Below the pieces are notes generated by a model. That model saw nothing but the letters and a program-made list of their open reading frames with translations. It searched no databases and was not told where the DNA came from. Positions 37,565 to 46,921 of a stretch of DNA of 64,000 nucleotides are shown one piece after another; the stretch's first letter is position 1, and every line of letters begins with the position of its first letter. A program made the position numbers and the translations under genes. The DNA comes from Bacteroides ndongoniae. Lineage in GTDB: Bacteria; Bacteroidota; Bacteroidia; Bacteroidales; Bacteroidaceae. The stretch covers positions 692,978 through 756,977 of the forward strand of contig NZ_FNVV01000012.1 of NCBI RefSeq assembly GCF_900108345.1. Reading direction: 5' to 3'.

Positions 37565-38299
37565 TTATTTCTTCGTACAAATTATCTGATTCCCGAATTC
37601 AACGTTTATTCGGGAGTATTTGTTCCAGCCTACCTGGTTCAGTGCCTTCTCGTAGAAAGCCTTGACCCGTTTCAACTTGTTCTCGTAATTGTCCAGCCGG
37701 CCGAGGTAGATGAGGTGGTCGCCTACCCGCGGCACCAGTTCGACGTTTCTGCCCAGCAGTACGTGAATCTGTTCGACCTGTGCATTCCAAAAGGAATTGT
37801 TCTGCAAAAATACAGCAAACTTGTATAAATCCCTCATGGCAAATGACTTTTCTATACTTCCGGTAGCTACGGCAAGGTGCGCCACGCACTTGGCGTGGGG
37901 AGGCATCACAGTTCCTTTGTTGTCCAGGTAATAGTTTTCGCCGTTGTCGCTCATGACGCGCAATACGGGAATGCGCTGGGTGACCTCAACGCACAGCTTG
38001 CCGCTGGGTGTCTTGTAGCATTCGGCCCGGTCGATAAGGGGATGCTTGGACAACTCTTTCTCTACGGTTTTGGTGCGTATGCGGTCCAGTTTCTTCCCGA
38101 TGGGGCTGATGCCTTTCTTTTCAAGCATGCTGATTACTTCCTTCTGGGTGATGAATCCGGCATAGGCAGTGTCCTGAATGATGAGCTGTATGTCGTGGCA
38201 CACCTGTCCTTCCGGCTTCCGGTTGAAAGCTGTGATGGCCATCACCAGATAGGCTGTGATGAGCAGCAGGACGATGGAAAGTAAAATACGCTTTATCAT
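37565..38299 (-). CDS. ftsQ: Cell division protein FtsQ
   Basis: A 244-residue bitopic inner-membrane protein: one N-terminal membrane segment (ILLSIVLLLITAYLVMAI), then a periplasmic domain with a POTRA-like part (ITQKEVISMLEKKGISPIGKKLDRI) and the beta domain (ERAECYKTPSGKLCVEV-type strands; NVELVPRVGDHLIYLG). FtsQ links cytoplasmic and periplasmic parts of the divisome. The sequence is divergent, as usual in Bacteroidetes, but its position between murC and ftsA, 16 bp from ftsA, makes the call secure. Confidence 0.92.
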   Translation of the reverse strand: MIKRILLSIVLLLITAYLVMAITAFNRKPEGQVCHDIQLIIQDTAYAGFITQKEVISMLEKKGISPIGKKLDRIRTKTVEKELSKHPLIDRAECYKTPSGKLCVEVTQRIPVLRVMSDNGENYYLDNKGTVMPPHAKCVAHLAVATGSIEKSFAMRDLYKFAVFLQNNSFWNAQVEQIHVLLGRNVELVPRVGDHLIYLGRLDNYENKLKRVKAFYEKALNQVGWNKYSRINVEFGNQIICTKK

Positions 38300-38309
38300 A
38301 ACCTGGGTA

Positions 38310-39680
38310 TTAATGGAGTATCTTGATTATCTCGGGTATATAGTTGTCGAGGTCGCCGGCACCCAATACGATGACCACCTGGAAGCTCTTCGTCGCAAGG
38401 AAGTTGAGCAGGTCTTTCTTGGGGCAGATGTACTTTTCGATGCCCGGTCGCAGGTTGTCGTAGATGAGCTGGCTGCTGACACCGGGGATAGGCTCTTCGC
38501 GCGCCGGATAGATTTCGGTCAGGATGACTTCGTCGAGCAACGAAAGGCTGTCGGCAAAGTATTTGTAGAAATCGCGCGTACGCGTATAGAGGTGGGGCTG
38601 GAAGATAGCTGTAATCTTCCGGTCGCTGTAGAGTTCGCGGATGGACTTCACGCTCTGGGCTATCTCGGCGGGATGGTGGGCGTAGTCGCTCAACAGTACC
38701 AGACGGTCGGTTTTCAGGCGGAAGTCGAAACGGCGGTCCACTCCGCCGAAGCTGGCCATGCCCTGACGGATTTCCTCGTCGGTGGCACCGTTGAGGTGGG
38801 CCAGCGCCATGGCTGCCACGCCGTTCTCGATGTTGATGCTGACAGGAACTCCGAGTCGTATGTCGTTGATGCGCGTGTCGGGGGCAACGAAGTCGATGAT
38901 GATTTCACCGCCGCCGATGCGTATGTTTTCGGCATGGAAGTCGCCTTCGGTGCGCGAGTAGGTGTAAGTACGTACACCGGGTTGCACATCGGGCTTCATC
39001 TCCAGTCCGGTATGGATGATCAACGCGCCACCCGGCTGAATGAGGGTGGTGTAGTGGCGGAAGCTTTCGAGGTAGGCTTCTTTGGTGCCGTAGATGTCCA
39101 GATGGTCGGGGTCGGTGGCAGTGATGACGCTCATGTAGGGCGAGAGCCAGTGGAAGGAGCGGTCGAACTCGTCGGCTTCGATGACGGTGTAGGGACTGTC
39201 GGCCGAGAGCAACAGGTTGGTGCCGTAGTTCTTCGAAATACCTCCCAGGAAGGCGGTGCAGCCTACGTGCGACTGGTGGAGCAGGTGTGCGGTCATGGTG
39301 CTGGTAGTGGTTTTACCGTGAGTGCCGGCCACACAGAGTGCCTTGCTGCCGCGCGTGATGAGGCCCAGCACCTGGGCACGCTTGTGTATCTCGAACCCAT
39401 TCTGGCGGAAATAAGCCAACTCGCGGTGGTCGTGCGGAATGGCGGGGGTGAAGACAACCAGTGTAGTGTCCTTGTCCTTGCAGGCCTGGGGGATCAGGTC
39501 GACATTCTCTTCGTAGTGTATCTGTGCGCCTTCTACGATGAGGCGTTCGGTCAGTTCGCTGGGCGTACGGTCGTAGCCGGCTACGGTCTTGCCTTTCGAC
39601 AGGAAGTAGCGTATCAGGGCGCTCATGCCGATGCCGCCTGCGCCGACGAAGTAAACCGACTTTATGTTTTCTATATTCAT
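38310..39680 (-). CDS. murC: UDP-N-acetylmuramate--L-alanine ligase
   Basis: MurC adds L-Ala to UDP-MurNAc, the first step of the stem peptide. The 456-residue protein has the nucleotide-binding start VYFVGAGGIGMSALIRYFLSKG, the ATP-binding P-loop VAGTHGKTTTSTM, and Mur-ligase features EADEFDRSFHWLSP, DPDHLDIYGT and LLSDYAHHPAEI. Length is normal. It lies between murG and ftsQ with gaps of 10-24 bp. Confidence 0.97.
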   Translation of the reverse strand: MNIENIKSVYFVGAGGIGMSALIRYFLSKGKTVAGYDRTPSELTERLIVEGAQIHYEENVDLIPQACKDKDTTLVVFTPAIPHDHRELAYFRQNGFEIHKRAQVLGLITRGSKALCVAGTHGKTTTSTMTAHLLHQSHVGCTAFLGGISKNYGTNLLLSADSPYTVIEADEFDRSFHWLSPYMSVITATDPDHLDIYGTKEAYLESFRHYTTLIQPGGALIIHTGLEMKPDVQPGVRTYTYSRTEGDFHAENIRIGGGEIIIDFVAPDTRINDIRLGVPVSINIENGVAAMALAHLNGATDEEIRQGMASFGGVDRRFDFRLKTDRLVLLSDYAHHPAEIAQSVKSIRELYSDRKITAIFQPHLYTRTRDFYKYFADSLSLLDEVILTEIYPAREEPIPGVSSQLIYDNLRPGIEKYICPKKDLLNFLATKSFQVVIVLGAGDLDNYIPEIIKILH

Positions 39681-39704
39681 TGTCTGTATGTCTTTAGGTT
39701 GTTG

Positions 39705-40850
39705 TTATGCGTTATCTGCCAGTTTCAGTACTTCTTCGGCGATGCGTCGGGCAGAGTCGGGCAAAGCCAGCCGGGCAATGTTGCTGCTAAGTGCTTGCAG
39801 GCGGTTGTCGTCGGCCACGGTTTCGAGGGCGGTGGGGATGAGTTTCTCCATCGCTTCGGCATCCTTGACGTAGAGGGCCGCATCCTTGTTGACCAGCGCC
39901 AGGGCGTTCTTCGTCTGATGGTCCTCGGCCACGTTGGGCGAGGGCACCAGTATGACGGGCTTGTGCAGCAGACAGAATTCGGAGATGGAGCCTGCTCCGG
40001 CACGCGAGATGACGAGGTCGGCCAGCATATAGGCTTTGGCCATGTCCTTGATGAAGTCGGTGACGTACAGGTTGGGGATGGCCGTGATGTGCGGATGGCG
40101 CACGGCTTCGCCCGTGAAGGCGACAATGGCCTGCTTCACCTGCTCGATGTATATTTTCCCGGTCTGCCAGATGAACTGGATGTCGGGATGTGCGCGCATC
40201 GTTTCGAGGGCGGCAGTCAGCGTCTGGTTGATGGTGCGTGCGCCCAGACTTCCGCCCAGTATCAGGATGGTCTTCTTTGCCGGGTCGAGGCCGAACAGGT
40301 CGGCAGCTTCCTGACGGGTGATGGAGTGGCCGAAGAGGTTCTGCCGTACGGGGTTGCCGGTCATGATGATTTTATCGGCCGGGAAGAACTTCTCCATGCC
40401 TTCGTAAGCCACGCAGATTTTGCGCGCCTTCTGGGCCAGCAGCTTGTTGGTGACGCCGGCGTAGGAATTCTGCTCCTGTATCAGGGTGGGGATGCCCATC
40501 ATGCCGGCGGTCTTCAGCGTGGGTCCGCTGGCATAGCCACCTACGCCTACGGCCACCAGGGGCTTGAAGTCTTTGATGATTTTACGTGCCTTCCACTGGC
40601 TGCGTGCCAGCTTCACCAGTACGGCGAAGTTCTTCCACAGGTGTTTGCGGTCGAATCCGGCCACGGGCAGTCCGATGATTTTGTATCCGGCATCGGGCAC
40701 GCGCTGCATCTCCATGCGTCCTTCGGCGCCTACGAACAGTATTTCGGCTCCGGGGCGCAGTTCCTTGATGGCATTGGCTATGGAGACGGCGGGGAAGATG
40801 TGGCCTCCCGTGCCGCCGCCGCTGATGATGATATGAGGATGTTCGTTCAT
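39705..40850 (-). CDS. murG: UDP-GlcNAc:undecaprenyl-PP-MurNAc-pentapeptide GlcNAc transferase
   Basis: MurG makes lipid II from lipid I at the inner face of the membrane. The protein begins MNEHPHIIISGGGTGGHIFPA, with the glycine-rich G-loop. The acceptor-side motif VGVGGYASGP and the UDP-GlcNAc site SRAGAGSISEFCLLHKPVILVP are present. An in-frame ATG at 40898 would add 16 residues and overlap ftsW by 17 bp. The start at 40850 gives the usual length (381 aa) with the G-loop near the N-terminus, so I prefer it. Confidence 0.95.
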   Translation of the reverse strand: MNEHPHIIISGGGTGGHIFPAVSIANAIKELRPGAEILFVGAEGRMEMQRVPDAGYKIIGLPVAGFDRKHLWKNFAVLVKLARSQWKARKIIKDFKPLVAVGVGGYASGPTLKTAGMMGIPTLIQEQNSYAGVTNKLLAQKARKICVAYEGMEKFFPADKIIMTGNPVRQNLFGHSITRQEAADLFGLDPAKKTILILGGSLGARTINQTLTAALETMRAHPDIQFIWQTGKIYIEQVKQAIVAFTGEAVRHPHITAIPNLYVTDFIKDMAKAYMLADLVISRAGAGSISEFCLLHKPVILVPSPNVAEDHQTKNALALVNKDAALYVKDAEAMEKLIPTALETVADDNRLQALSSNIARLALPDSARRIAEEVLKLADNA

Positions 40851-40881
40851 TTCGTCTGAAGTATTAATAGATTGTTGTATG

Positions 40882-42198
40882 TTATTCGAATTCAGCATCG
40901 CTGTTCAGGGCTTTCGAGGTAGGGTCGGCCGCCGTCTGTGCATCGCTGGAGGGCGATGGCTCGGGGGCAGCTCCGGTACCGGCATCGACCAGCAGCGGAA
41001 TCTGTGCGTCGTGCTGTTTCTGTTCTTCCAGCTTGGCAGTGTAGCGGCTCACGCTCAGTATCATGCCGATGTAGGCACAGTTGATGAACGTCGAGGTTCC
41101 ACCCTTGCTGATGAGGGGCAACGGCTGTCCGGTGACGGGGGCCAGTCCGACAGCTACCATCATGTTGAACATGGCCTGCGTGACCAGCAGCAGGGCGATG
41201 CCCATGATGAGGAATGCCGGAAAGGTGCGGTCGCACTTCTTCGCGATGCGTCCTACGCGTACCAGCAGGCAGATGTAGAGGAAGACAACTACGGCGCCGC
41301 CTACCAGACCCAGCTCTTCGATGATGATGGCGAAGATGAAGTCGGAAAAGGCCTGGCTCAGGAAGTCGCGCTGCACGGAGTTACCCGGTCCCTTGCCTAT
41401 GACGTGGCTCGTAGCCACAGCAATGCGGGCGTGGGCTACCTGTCCGTCGCCGTCGATGTCGAACTTGGCGGCGGGCACTTCTTCCTTGCTGGCAAAGTCG
41501 GCGATACGCGACTTGACGGTGGTGAAGCGGTGGCCCATCGGAATTTTCTCAAGAGTCTTGTCGGGCGTGGCCAGCAGGAACGACACGAATACCACCAGGA
41601 AGGCGGCGATGCCTCCGCCTAGCAACAACAGCTTCTTGGCCTGGACGCGTCCGATGAACATCATCAGGTAGACGGTGCCGAAGAGCAGCATTCCCGTGGA
41701 GTAGTTTTCGGGCAGGATGAGGCCGCACACGATGCACGTGATAATCATGATTCGCTTGAAGGCCTTCGGGCTGGCTCCGTTTTCGTCCTGACCCTTCGAC
41801 AGAATGAAAGCGGTGACTATGACCACGGCCATCTTGGCTATCTCCGAAGGCTGGAACTGGATGCCCATGAACGTCATCCAGCGGGCGGCACCGTTGACGC
41901 GGTCGCCCGTGACGAAACCCATCAGCATGACGAAGGCAAGCAACCCGATGGAGAGCGGCAGCAGGAACACGGGGAACACCTGGAACCACTTGTAGGGAAT
42001 GTTGTGAACCAGTACCACTATGACTGCTCCCACCATCAGCAGGATGCTGTGCTGCGTGATGGGTGCCCAGTGGTCGCCGCTTTTGTAGGTCAGCGTACTG
42101 GCGGCACTGAACACTTCGATGATGGAGATGAGACAAAGAAAGAGGAAGATGATCCAGATGACCTTGTCTCCTTTGAATATGCTTTTTAGTAAATCCAC
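40882..42198 (-). CDS. ftsW: Peptidoglycan polymerase FtsW
   Basis: FtsW is the SEDS-family glycan polymerase of the division septum and works with the FtsI transpeptidase. The 438-residue protein has about ten membrane segments. SEDS motifs include GDRVNGAARWMTF, FQPSEIAKMAVVI and the end GLAPVTGQPLPLISKGGTS. It starts at a GTG (42198, VDLLKSIFKGDKVIWI). A longer open frame up to 42420 exists only because the upstream family A repeat array happens to stay open, and its translation is repeat-derived and not FtsW-like. The gap to murD (254 bp) is unusually large for this cluster. Confidence 0.95.
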   Translation of the reverse strand: MDLLKSIFKGDKVIWIIFLFLCLISIIEVFSAASTLTYKSGDHWAPITQHSILLMVGAVIVVLVHNIPYKWFQVFPVFLLPLSIGLLAFVMLMGFVTGDRVNGAARWMTFMGIQFQPSEIAKMAVVIVTAFILSKGQDENGASPKAFKRIMIITCIVCGLILPENYSTGMLLFGTVYLMMFIGRVQAKKLLLLGGGIAAFLVVFVSFLLATPDKTLEKIPMGHRFTTVKSRIADFASKEEVPAAKFDIDGDGQVAHARIAVATSHVIGKGPGNSVQRDFLSQAFSDFIFAIIIEELGLVGGAVVVFLYICLLVRVGRIAKKCDRTFPAFLIMGIALLLVTQAMFNMMVAVGLAPVTGQPLPLISKGGTSTFINCAYIGMILSVSRYTAKLEEQKQHDAQIPLLVDAGTGAAPEPSPSSDAQTAADPTSKALNSDAEFE

Positions 42199-42290
42199 GT
42201 TAGTCGATAATTGAGTTATATGGTTTCTACAGTTTCGTTGTTGCTCCGGGCGGCTTTTGAGGCCTCTCAGGAGGTGTCTGGCAGGGTGCC

Positions 42291-42374
42291 CGAGCCGTGC
42301 AAGTGTGGCTCGTGAGCCGTGCAAGTGTTTCTCGCGAGCCGTACAAGTGTCTCTCACGAGCCGTGCAAGTGTCC
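42291..42374 (+). repeat. Family A 22-bp repeat locus 5, inside the dcw operon
   Basis: Four units with GAGCC starting at 42292, 42314, 42336 and 42358, exact 22-bp period, between murD and ftsW. Relative to the minus-strand genes the units are in reverse orientation. A hairpin GGATGCC/GGCATCC (42405-42422) lies between the array and murD. Confidence 0.88.
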
Positions 42375-42452
42375 TGCAAACGCATGTCCGGCAGTCCTTC
42401 CGGAGGATGCCGTCGGGCATCCTTCAACCGGTGTGGAATGCATGTTCAGGGA

Positions 42453-43859
42453 TTACAGTTCGCGGACGTACTTCTTGAACTGGTCGCCGCGGTCTTCGTA
42501 GCTCTTGAAGAGGTCGAACGAGGCGCAGCAGGGGCTCAGCAGCACGGTTTCACCTTTCTTGGCCAGGCGGAAGGCAGCTTCGACGGCATCCTTCATACCC
42601 GTCTGCACGTCGGCTACGGGCAGGCCTAGGCGGTCGAAGAAGTCGTGCAGCTTCTCGTTGTGCAGGCCCAGGTAGACCAGCGCCGAACACTTCTCGCGTA
42701 CCAGGTCTTCGATTTCGGTGTAATCGTTGCCCTTGTCCTTGCCGCCTAGGATGAGGACGGTCTTCGTGGTCATGCTCTGCAGGGCATACCAGCAGGAGTT
42801 GACGTTGGTGGCCTTCGAGTCGTTGATGAAGTGTACGCCGCGCACGTCGCAGACTTTTTCGAGTCGGTGCTCCACGCCCTTGAAGTCGGACAACGCCTTG
42901 CGGATGTATTCCTTCTTGATGCCCGCCAGATTGGCCGAGATACCGGCTGCCAGCGAGTTGTACAGGTTGTGCGTGCCGCGCAGCGCCAGTTCTTCCTGCT
43001 CCATGTTGAAGGCGATGGGAGCGTTTATCTCTACTTCGCCGTCTTCCACGTAGGCGATGGCTCCTTCTTCCTTGACGGCCGAGAAGGGGTACAGATGCGC
43101 CTTCAGTCCGTGCTTGGCCAGTTCGCGCTTGATGATGGGGTCGTCGTTCCAGAAGACGAAGGCATCGTCGGGCGTCTGGTTCTGCGTGATGCGGAATTTG
43201 GCATCGACGTAATTCTGCATGCAGTGGTCGTAGCGGTCCAGATGGTCGGGGGTGATGTTCATCAGCACGGCGATGTTAGCGCGGAACTTGTACATGTTGT
43301 CCAGCTGGAAGCTGCTCAGCTCGATGACGTAATAGTCGTGCTGCTCGGTGGCTACCTGCAGGGCCAAGCTGTTTCCGATGTTTCCGGCCAGACCGACGTT
43401 CAGCCCTGCGCTCTTGAAGATGTGGTAGATGAGCGAGGTGGTCGTGGTCTTACCGTTCGAACCGGTGATACAAATCATTTTGGCATCGGTATAACGTCCG
43501 GCAAACTCTATTTCGGAGATGACGGGGATGCCTTTTTCCTTCAGTTTCAGAATCAGGGGGGCGTCGTTGGGGATGCCGGGGCTTTTCACCACTTCATCTG
43601 CGTTCAGAATCAGCTCCTCCGTGTGGTGTCCTTCTTCCCAGGCAATGTCGTACTTGTTCAGCAGCTCCTTGTATTTGTCTTTGATCGCGGACATGTCGGA
43701 AACAAACGTATCCAGTCCCTTCACCTTGGCCAGTACGGCAGCACCTGCGCCGCTTTCGCCGGCTCCTAATACTACAATCCGAGTTCTCTTTTCCTTTTCC
43801 TCCCCGGCAGGGAGAGCGGTAGAGTTACTTCTGTCTGTACAATTACTTTCCTGTTTCAT
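42453..43859 (-). CDS. murD: UDP-N-acetylmuramoylalanine--D-glutamate ligase
   Basis: MurD adds D-Glu to UDP-MurNAc-L-Ala. Key features are the UDP-binding start RIVVLGAGESGAGAAVLAKVKG, the P-loop CITGSNGKTTTTSLIYHIF, the Mur-ligase stretch LMNITPDHLDRYDHCMQNY, and VHFINDSKATNVNS. The 468-residue protein carries an N-terminal extension of about 25 residues, largely polar (MKQESNCTDRSNSTALPAGEEKEK), before the Rossmann start, and no internal ATG replaces it. The start region is therefore either a true extension or uses a non-ATG codon. It lies between mraY and ftsW. Confidence 0.96.
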   Translation of the reverse strand: MKQESNCTDRSNSTALPAGEEKEKRTRIVVLGAGESGAGAAVLAKVKGLDTFVSDMSAIKDKYKELLNKYDIAWEEGHHTEELILNADEVVKSPGIPNDAPLILKLKEKGIPVISEIEFAGRYTDAKMICITGSNGKTTTTSLIYHIFKSAGLNVGLAGNIGNSLALQVATEQHDYYVIELSSFQLDNMYKFRANIAVLMNITPDHLDRYDHCMQNYVDAKFRITQNQTPDDAFVFWNDDPIIKRELAKHGLKAHLYPFSAVKEEGAIAYVEDGEVEINAPIAFNMEQEELALRGTHNLYNSLAAGISANLAGIKKEYIRKALSDFKGVEHRLEKVCDVRGVHFINDSKATNVNSCWYALQSMTTKTVLILGGKDKGNDYTEIEDLVREKCSALVYLGLHNEKLHDFFDRLGLPVADVQTGMKDAVEAAFRLAKKGETVLLSPCCASFDLFKSYEDRGDQFKKYVREL

Positions 43860-43913
43860 ATCTTGTTCTTCTAATGTTCAGTTTTTGTTTTTTCTGTCTC
43901 TCAGTCACCTTCT

Positions 43914-43947
43914 CCCCTCCCTTTGGGGGAGGGGTTGGGGGAGAGGC
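43914..43947 (-). repeat. 34-bp palindromic element (family B) after mraY
   Basis: A diverged copy (core CTCCCTTTGGGGGAG) beginning 3 nt after the mraY stop codon, in the same gene-relative orientation as the sufD and ftsZ copies. Confidence 0.75.
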
Positions 43948-43950
43948 CTT

Positions 43951-45219
43951 TTATCTTATCTTCAGTGTAATGATGGTGATGGCTGCCAGCACGATGGTTA
44001 CAATCCAGAAGCGGACGGTGATCTTCGATTCATGGAACAGCTTTTCGGGGCTCTTGAAGACTACGCTGCATCCCGGTTCTACCAGACTCATGCTGGTGCG
44101 GAAGTGGTCGTGGATGGGCGTACGCTTGAAGAGGCGTTGTTTCACTCCCTTCCGTTTGCCTGCTTTGTAGTAGACGCGCTGCAGAATGACAGAAAGATTC
44201 TCGACCAGGAACACGCCGCACAGAATCGGGATAAGCAGTTCCTTGTGGATGATGATGGCAAACACGGCGATGATGCCGCCGATGGTCAGACTGCCGGTAT
44301 CGCCCATGAAGACCTGTGCCGGGTAGGCGTTGTACCACAGGAAGCCTATCAGCGCACCGATGAAGGCGCAGATGAAGATAACCAGTTCTTCCGAGCCCGG
44401 TATGTACATGATGTTCAGGTAGCCGGCATACTCAATGTGGCTTGATACGTAAGCCAATATGCCCAGCGTTACGCCGATAATGGCCGAGTTTCCGGCTGCC
44501 ATGCCGTCCATGCCGTCGTTCAGGTTGGCACCGTTGCTCACAGCCGTCACTACGAAGATGGTGACCAGCACGAACAGCACCCATCCTGCGGTCTGTGCGT
44601 GTTCGCCCAGAAAGCCCATCAGGTCGGCATAGTCCAGGTTGTTGCTCTTGAAGAAGGGGATGGTGGTTTGCGTCGCCTTTATCTCTTTGGCGGCATGCAC
44701 CACTTCCACCTGTCCGTCGGGCTGGGGGATTTCGATGTTTTCGCGTATCACCACTTGCGGGCTCAGGTACAGCGCCAGTCCCACGATGAGGCCCAGACCT
44801 ACCTGACCGATAATCTTGAACTTGCCGTGCAGGCCTTCCTTGTCTTTCTTGAAAATCTTGATGTAGTCGTCGGCAAATCCGAGCGAACCCAGCCATACGG
44901 TCGTAATCAGCATCAGCACCATGTAGATGTTCTCCAGTCTGCCCAGCAGCAGGCAGGGGATAAGTATGGCAAAGATGATGATGACACCTCCCATGCTCGG
45001 CACACCCACTTTGTTCACGCCAAAGGGGTCGATGCTGGCATCGCGCTGTGTTTCGGTGATTTGTTTCCGCTTCAGCAGGTCGATGAACTTGTCACCCCAG
45101 ATACTCGAAATGAGCAGGGCCAGAATGACAGCCATCAGCGAGCGGAACGACGTGTAGGCGAACATACCCGCGCCGGGGAAGTCGTATTTGTCCAGCCATT
45201 GGAATAAATAATACAGCAT
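43951..45219 (-). CDS. mraY: Phospho-N-acetylmuramoyl-pentapeptide transferase
   Basis: MraY transfers phospho-MurNAc-pentapeptide to undecaprenyl phosphate to make lipid I in the inner membrane. The 422-residue protein has about ten membrane segments and the active-site patterns GVPSMGGVIIIFA, GFADDYIKIFKKDKEGL, NLNDGMDGMAAG and VFMGDTGSLTIGG, with the catalytic aspartates. The C-terminal histidine-rich motif is TPIHDHFR. As usual in Bacteroidetes, there is an insert of about 45 residues (residues about 155-210, VIRENIEIPQPDG and nearby) compared with E. coli. Confidence 0.97.
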   Translation of the reverse strand: MLYYLFQWLDKYDFPGAGMFAYTSFRSLMAVILALLISSIWGDKFIDLLKRKQITETQRDASIDPFGVNKVGVPSMGGVIIIFAILIPCLLLGRLENIYMVLMLITTVWLGSLGFADDYIKIFKKDKEGLHGKFKIIGQVGLGLIVGLALYLSPQVVIRENIEIPQPDGQVEVVHAAKEIKATQTTIPFFKSNNLDYADLMGFLGEHAQTAGWVLFVLVTIFVVTAVSNGANLNDGMDGMAAGNSAIIGVTLGILAYVSSHIEYAGYLNIMYIPGSEELVIFICAFIGALIGFLWYNAYPAQVFMGDTGSLTIGGIIAVFAIIIHKELLIPILCGVFLVENLSVILQRVYYKAGKRKGVKQRLFKRTPIHDHFRTSMSLVEPGCSVVFKSPEKLFHESKITVRFWIVTIVLAAITIITLKIR

Positions 45220-45295
45220 ATCAGTCTTTTAGTTTATCAGTTTCTATATTTACCAAAGTTTCCCATTGTTCGTTTTTCGAAGCTGGCCTTCGTTT

Positions 45296-45330
45296 CCTTT
45301 CTCCTTAGGAGAGGGGCAGGAGGGAGATGC
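45296..45330 (-). repeat. Palindromic element (family B, diverged) after murE
   Basis: A diverged copy with core TCTCCTTAGGAGA, ending one base from the murE stop codon, in the same gene-relative orientation as the other copies. Confidence 0.65.
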
Positions 45331-45331
45331 T

Positions 45332-46786
45332 TTACTCGCCGTTCATGATTCGGGTCACTTCCTCCTTATCGTCGAAGTGATGCTTTACGCCCTTCACTTC
45401 CTGATAGTTTTCGTGTCCCTTGCCGGCGATGAGGATGACGTCGCCCGGTTGTGCCAGCATGCAGGCCGTCTTGATGGCGTCGCGGCGGTCGACGATGCTG
45501 ATGGTTTTCTGCATGTCGTCCTTGTCGAGTCCGGCCAGCATGTCGTTGATGATGTCCTGCGGTTCTTCGAAGCGGGGATTGTCGCTGGTGATGATGACAC
45601 GGTCGCTCAGTCGGGCCGATTCCTTGGCCATGATGGGGCGTTTGCCTTTGTCGCGGTTGCCGCCGGCACCTACTACGGTGATTACTTTTCCTTTGCCTTC
45701 CAGTACGCCGTGGATGGCGTTCAGCACATTGACCAGTGCATCAGGCGTGTGGGCATAGTCCACGATGGCGGTGAAACCTTTGGGCGAGCGCACCGCGTCG
45801 AAGCGGCCGGCCACCGGGTGCAGGGTGCTCAGGGCCACCAGTACGTCTTCTTCCTTCTTGCCCAGCAATACGGCAGCGCCGAATACAGCCAGCAGGTTGG
45901 AGGCATTGAAGCGTCCGATGAAGTGAACGGCTACTTCGTGGTTATTGAAGTCGAGCAACATGCCTTCGAAGTGTGACTCCAGTACGCGGCCTTTGAAGTC
46001 GCTCAGGCTGCGCAACGAATAGGTGTACACCTGCGAGCGCGTGTTCTGTGTCATCACCAGGCCGTTCTTGTCGTCCAAGTTGGTCAGGCTGAATGCGCCT
46101 TTAGGCATGTCGTCGAAGAATTTCTTTTTGGCTTTGAGATAGTTCTCCACCGTCTTGTGGTAATCCAGATGGTCGCGCGTCAGGTTCGTGAAGATTCCTC
46201 CGGCAAAGCGCAATCCACTGATGCGTTTCTGTGCAATGGAGTGCGAGCTTACCTCCATGAAGGCATACTTGCAGCCGCTGTCGGCCATCTCGCCCAGCAG
46301 ACGGTTCAGTGTGATGGGGTCGGGGGTTGTATGTTCGGTGGGCACGGCACGGTCGTCGATGTAGTTGCACACGGTCGATATCAGTCCCACCTTATAGCCG
46401 AAGTAACGGAAGGTGTGATATAATAAGGTAGCGATGGTGGTCTTTCCGTTGGTACCGGTTACGCCTACCAGCTCCAGTTTCGAGGTCGGATCGCCGTAGA
46501 ACAGGGTGGCAACCTTGCCGACAGCTTCTTCGCTGTCTTTCACCTGTATGTAAGTGATGCCTTCCTTGCGTTCATCGGGCAGGTCTTCGCACAGGATGGC
46601 GACGGCTCCCTTCTCGATGGCGGCCGGAATATAGGCATGGCCGTCGGTCTGTGTGCCGTGCATGGCCATGAACAGGTGTCCGTCGGCTATCTGTCTTGAA
46701 TCGATGTTTACTCCGTTTATTTCCGTTTCCGTACTTCCGATAATCTGTATCGGTTGTATCGTCTTAAGCAATTCGTTCAGTTTCAT
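45332..46786 (-). CDS. murE: UDP-N-acetylmuramyl-tripeptide synthetase (meso-DAP type)
   Basis: MurE adds the third amino acid of the stem peptide. The 484-residue protein has the P-loop [19 protein letters not shown], the carbamylated-lysine region ([19 protein letters not shown]), and DNPR within [19 protein letters not shown] is the motif of enzymes that add meso-diaminopimelate, fitting the A1-gamma peptidoglycan of Bacteroidetes. It lies between ftsI and mraY on the minus strand; the 110-bp gap to mraY holds a family B repeat. Confidence 0.97.
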   Translation of the reverse strand: MKLNELLKTIQPIQIIGSTETEINGVNIDSRQIADGHLFMAMHGTQTDGHAYIPAAIEKGAVAILCEDLPDERKEGITYIQVKDSEEAVGKVATLFYGDPTSKLELVGVTGTNGKTTIATLLYHTFRYFGYKVGLISTVCNYIDDRAVPTEHTTPDPITLNRLLGEMADSGCKYAFMEVSSHSIAQKRISGLRFAGGIFTNLTRDHLDYHKTVENYLKAKKKFFDDMPKGAFSLTNLDDKNGLVMTQNTRSQVYTYSLRSLSDFKGRVLESHFEGMLLDFNNHEVAVHFIGRFNASNLLAVFGAAVLLGKKEEDVLVALSTLHPVAGRFDAVRSPKGFTAIVDYAHTPDALVNVLNAIHGVLEGKGKVITVVGAGGNRDKGKRPIMAKESARLSDRVIITSDNPRFEEPQDIINDMLAGLDKDDMQKTISIVDRRDAIKTACMLAQPGDVILIAGKGHENYQEVKGVKHHFDDKEEVTRIMNGE

Positions 46787-46921
46787 GTCTTTTGTTCTGA
46801 TAACGGATAACGGGGTGTTTCCCGTTAGCTTGTTTATTCTATACCTTATTATATATACTGTCTTTTCTCTTTGTTGTTTTGGTTTTCCGGGCAGTTAGCT
46901 TTGCCTGAAGTTCCGGAATGC

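Noticed and set aside
38256..40859. 867-codon plus-strand frame opposite murC and murG
   Set aside because: Antisense shadow across two certain genes, with no recognisable domain.
42199..42420. 74-residue N-terminal extension of FtsW
   Set aside because: The extension translates the 22-bp repeat array. FtsW similarity begins at the GTG at 42198.
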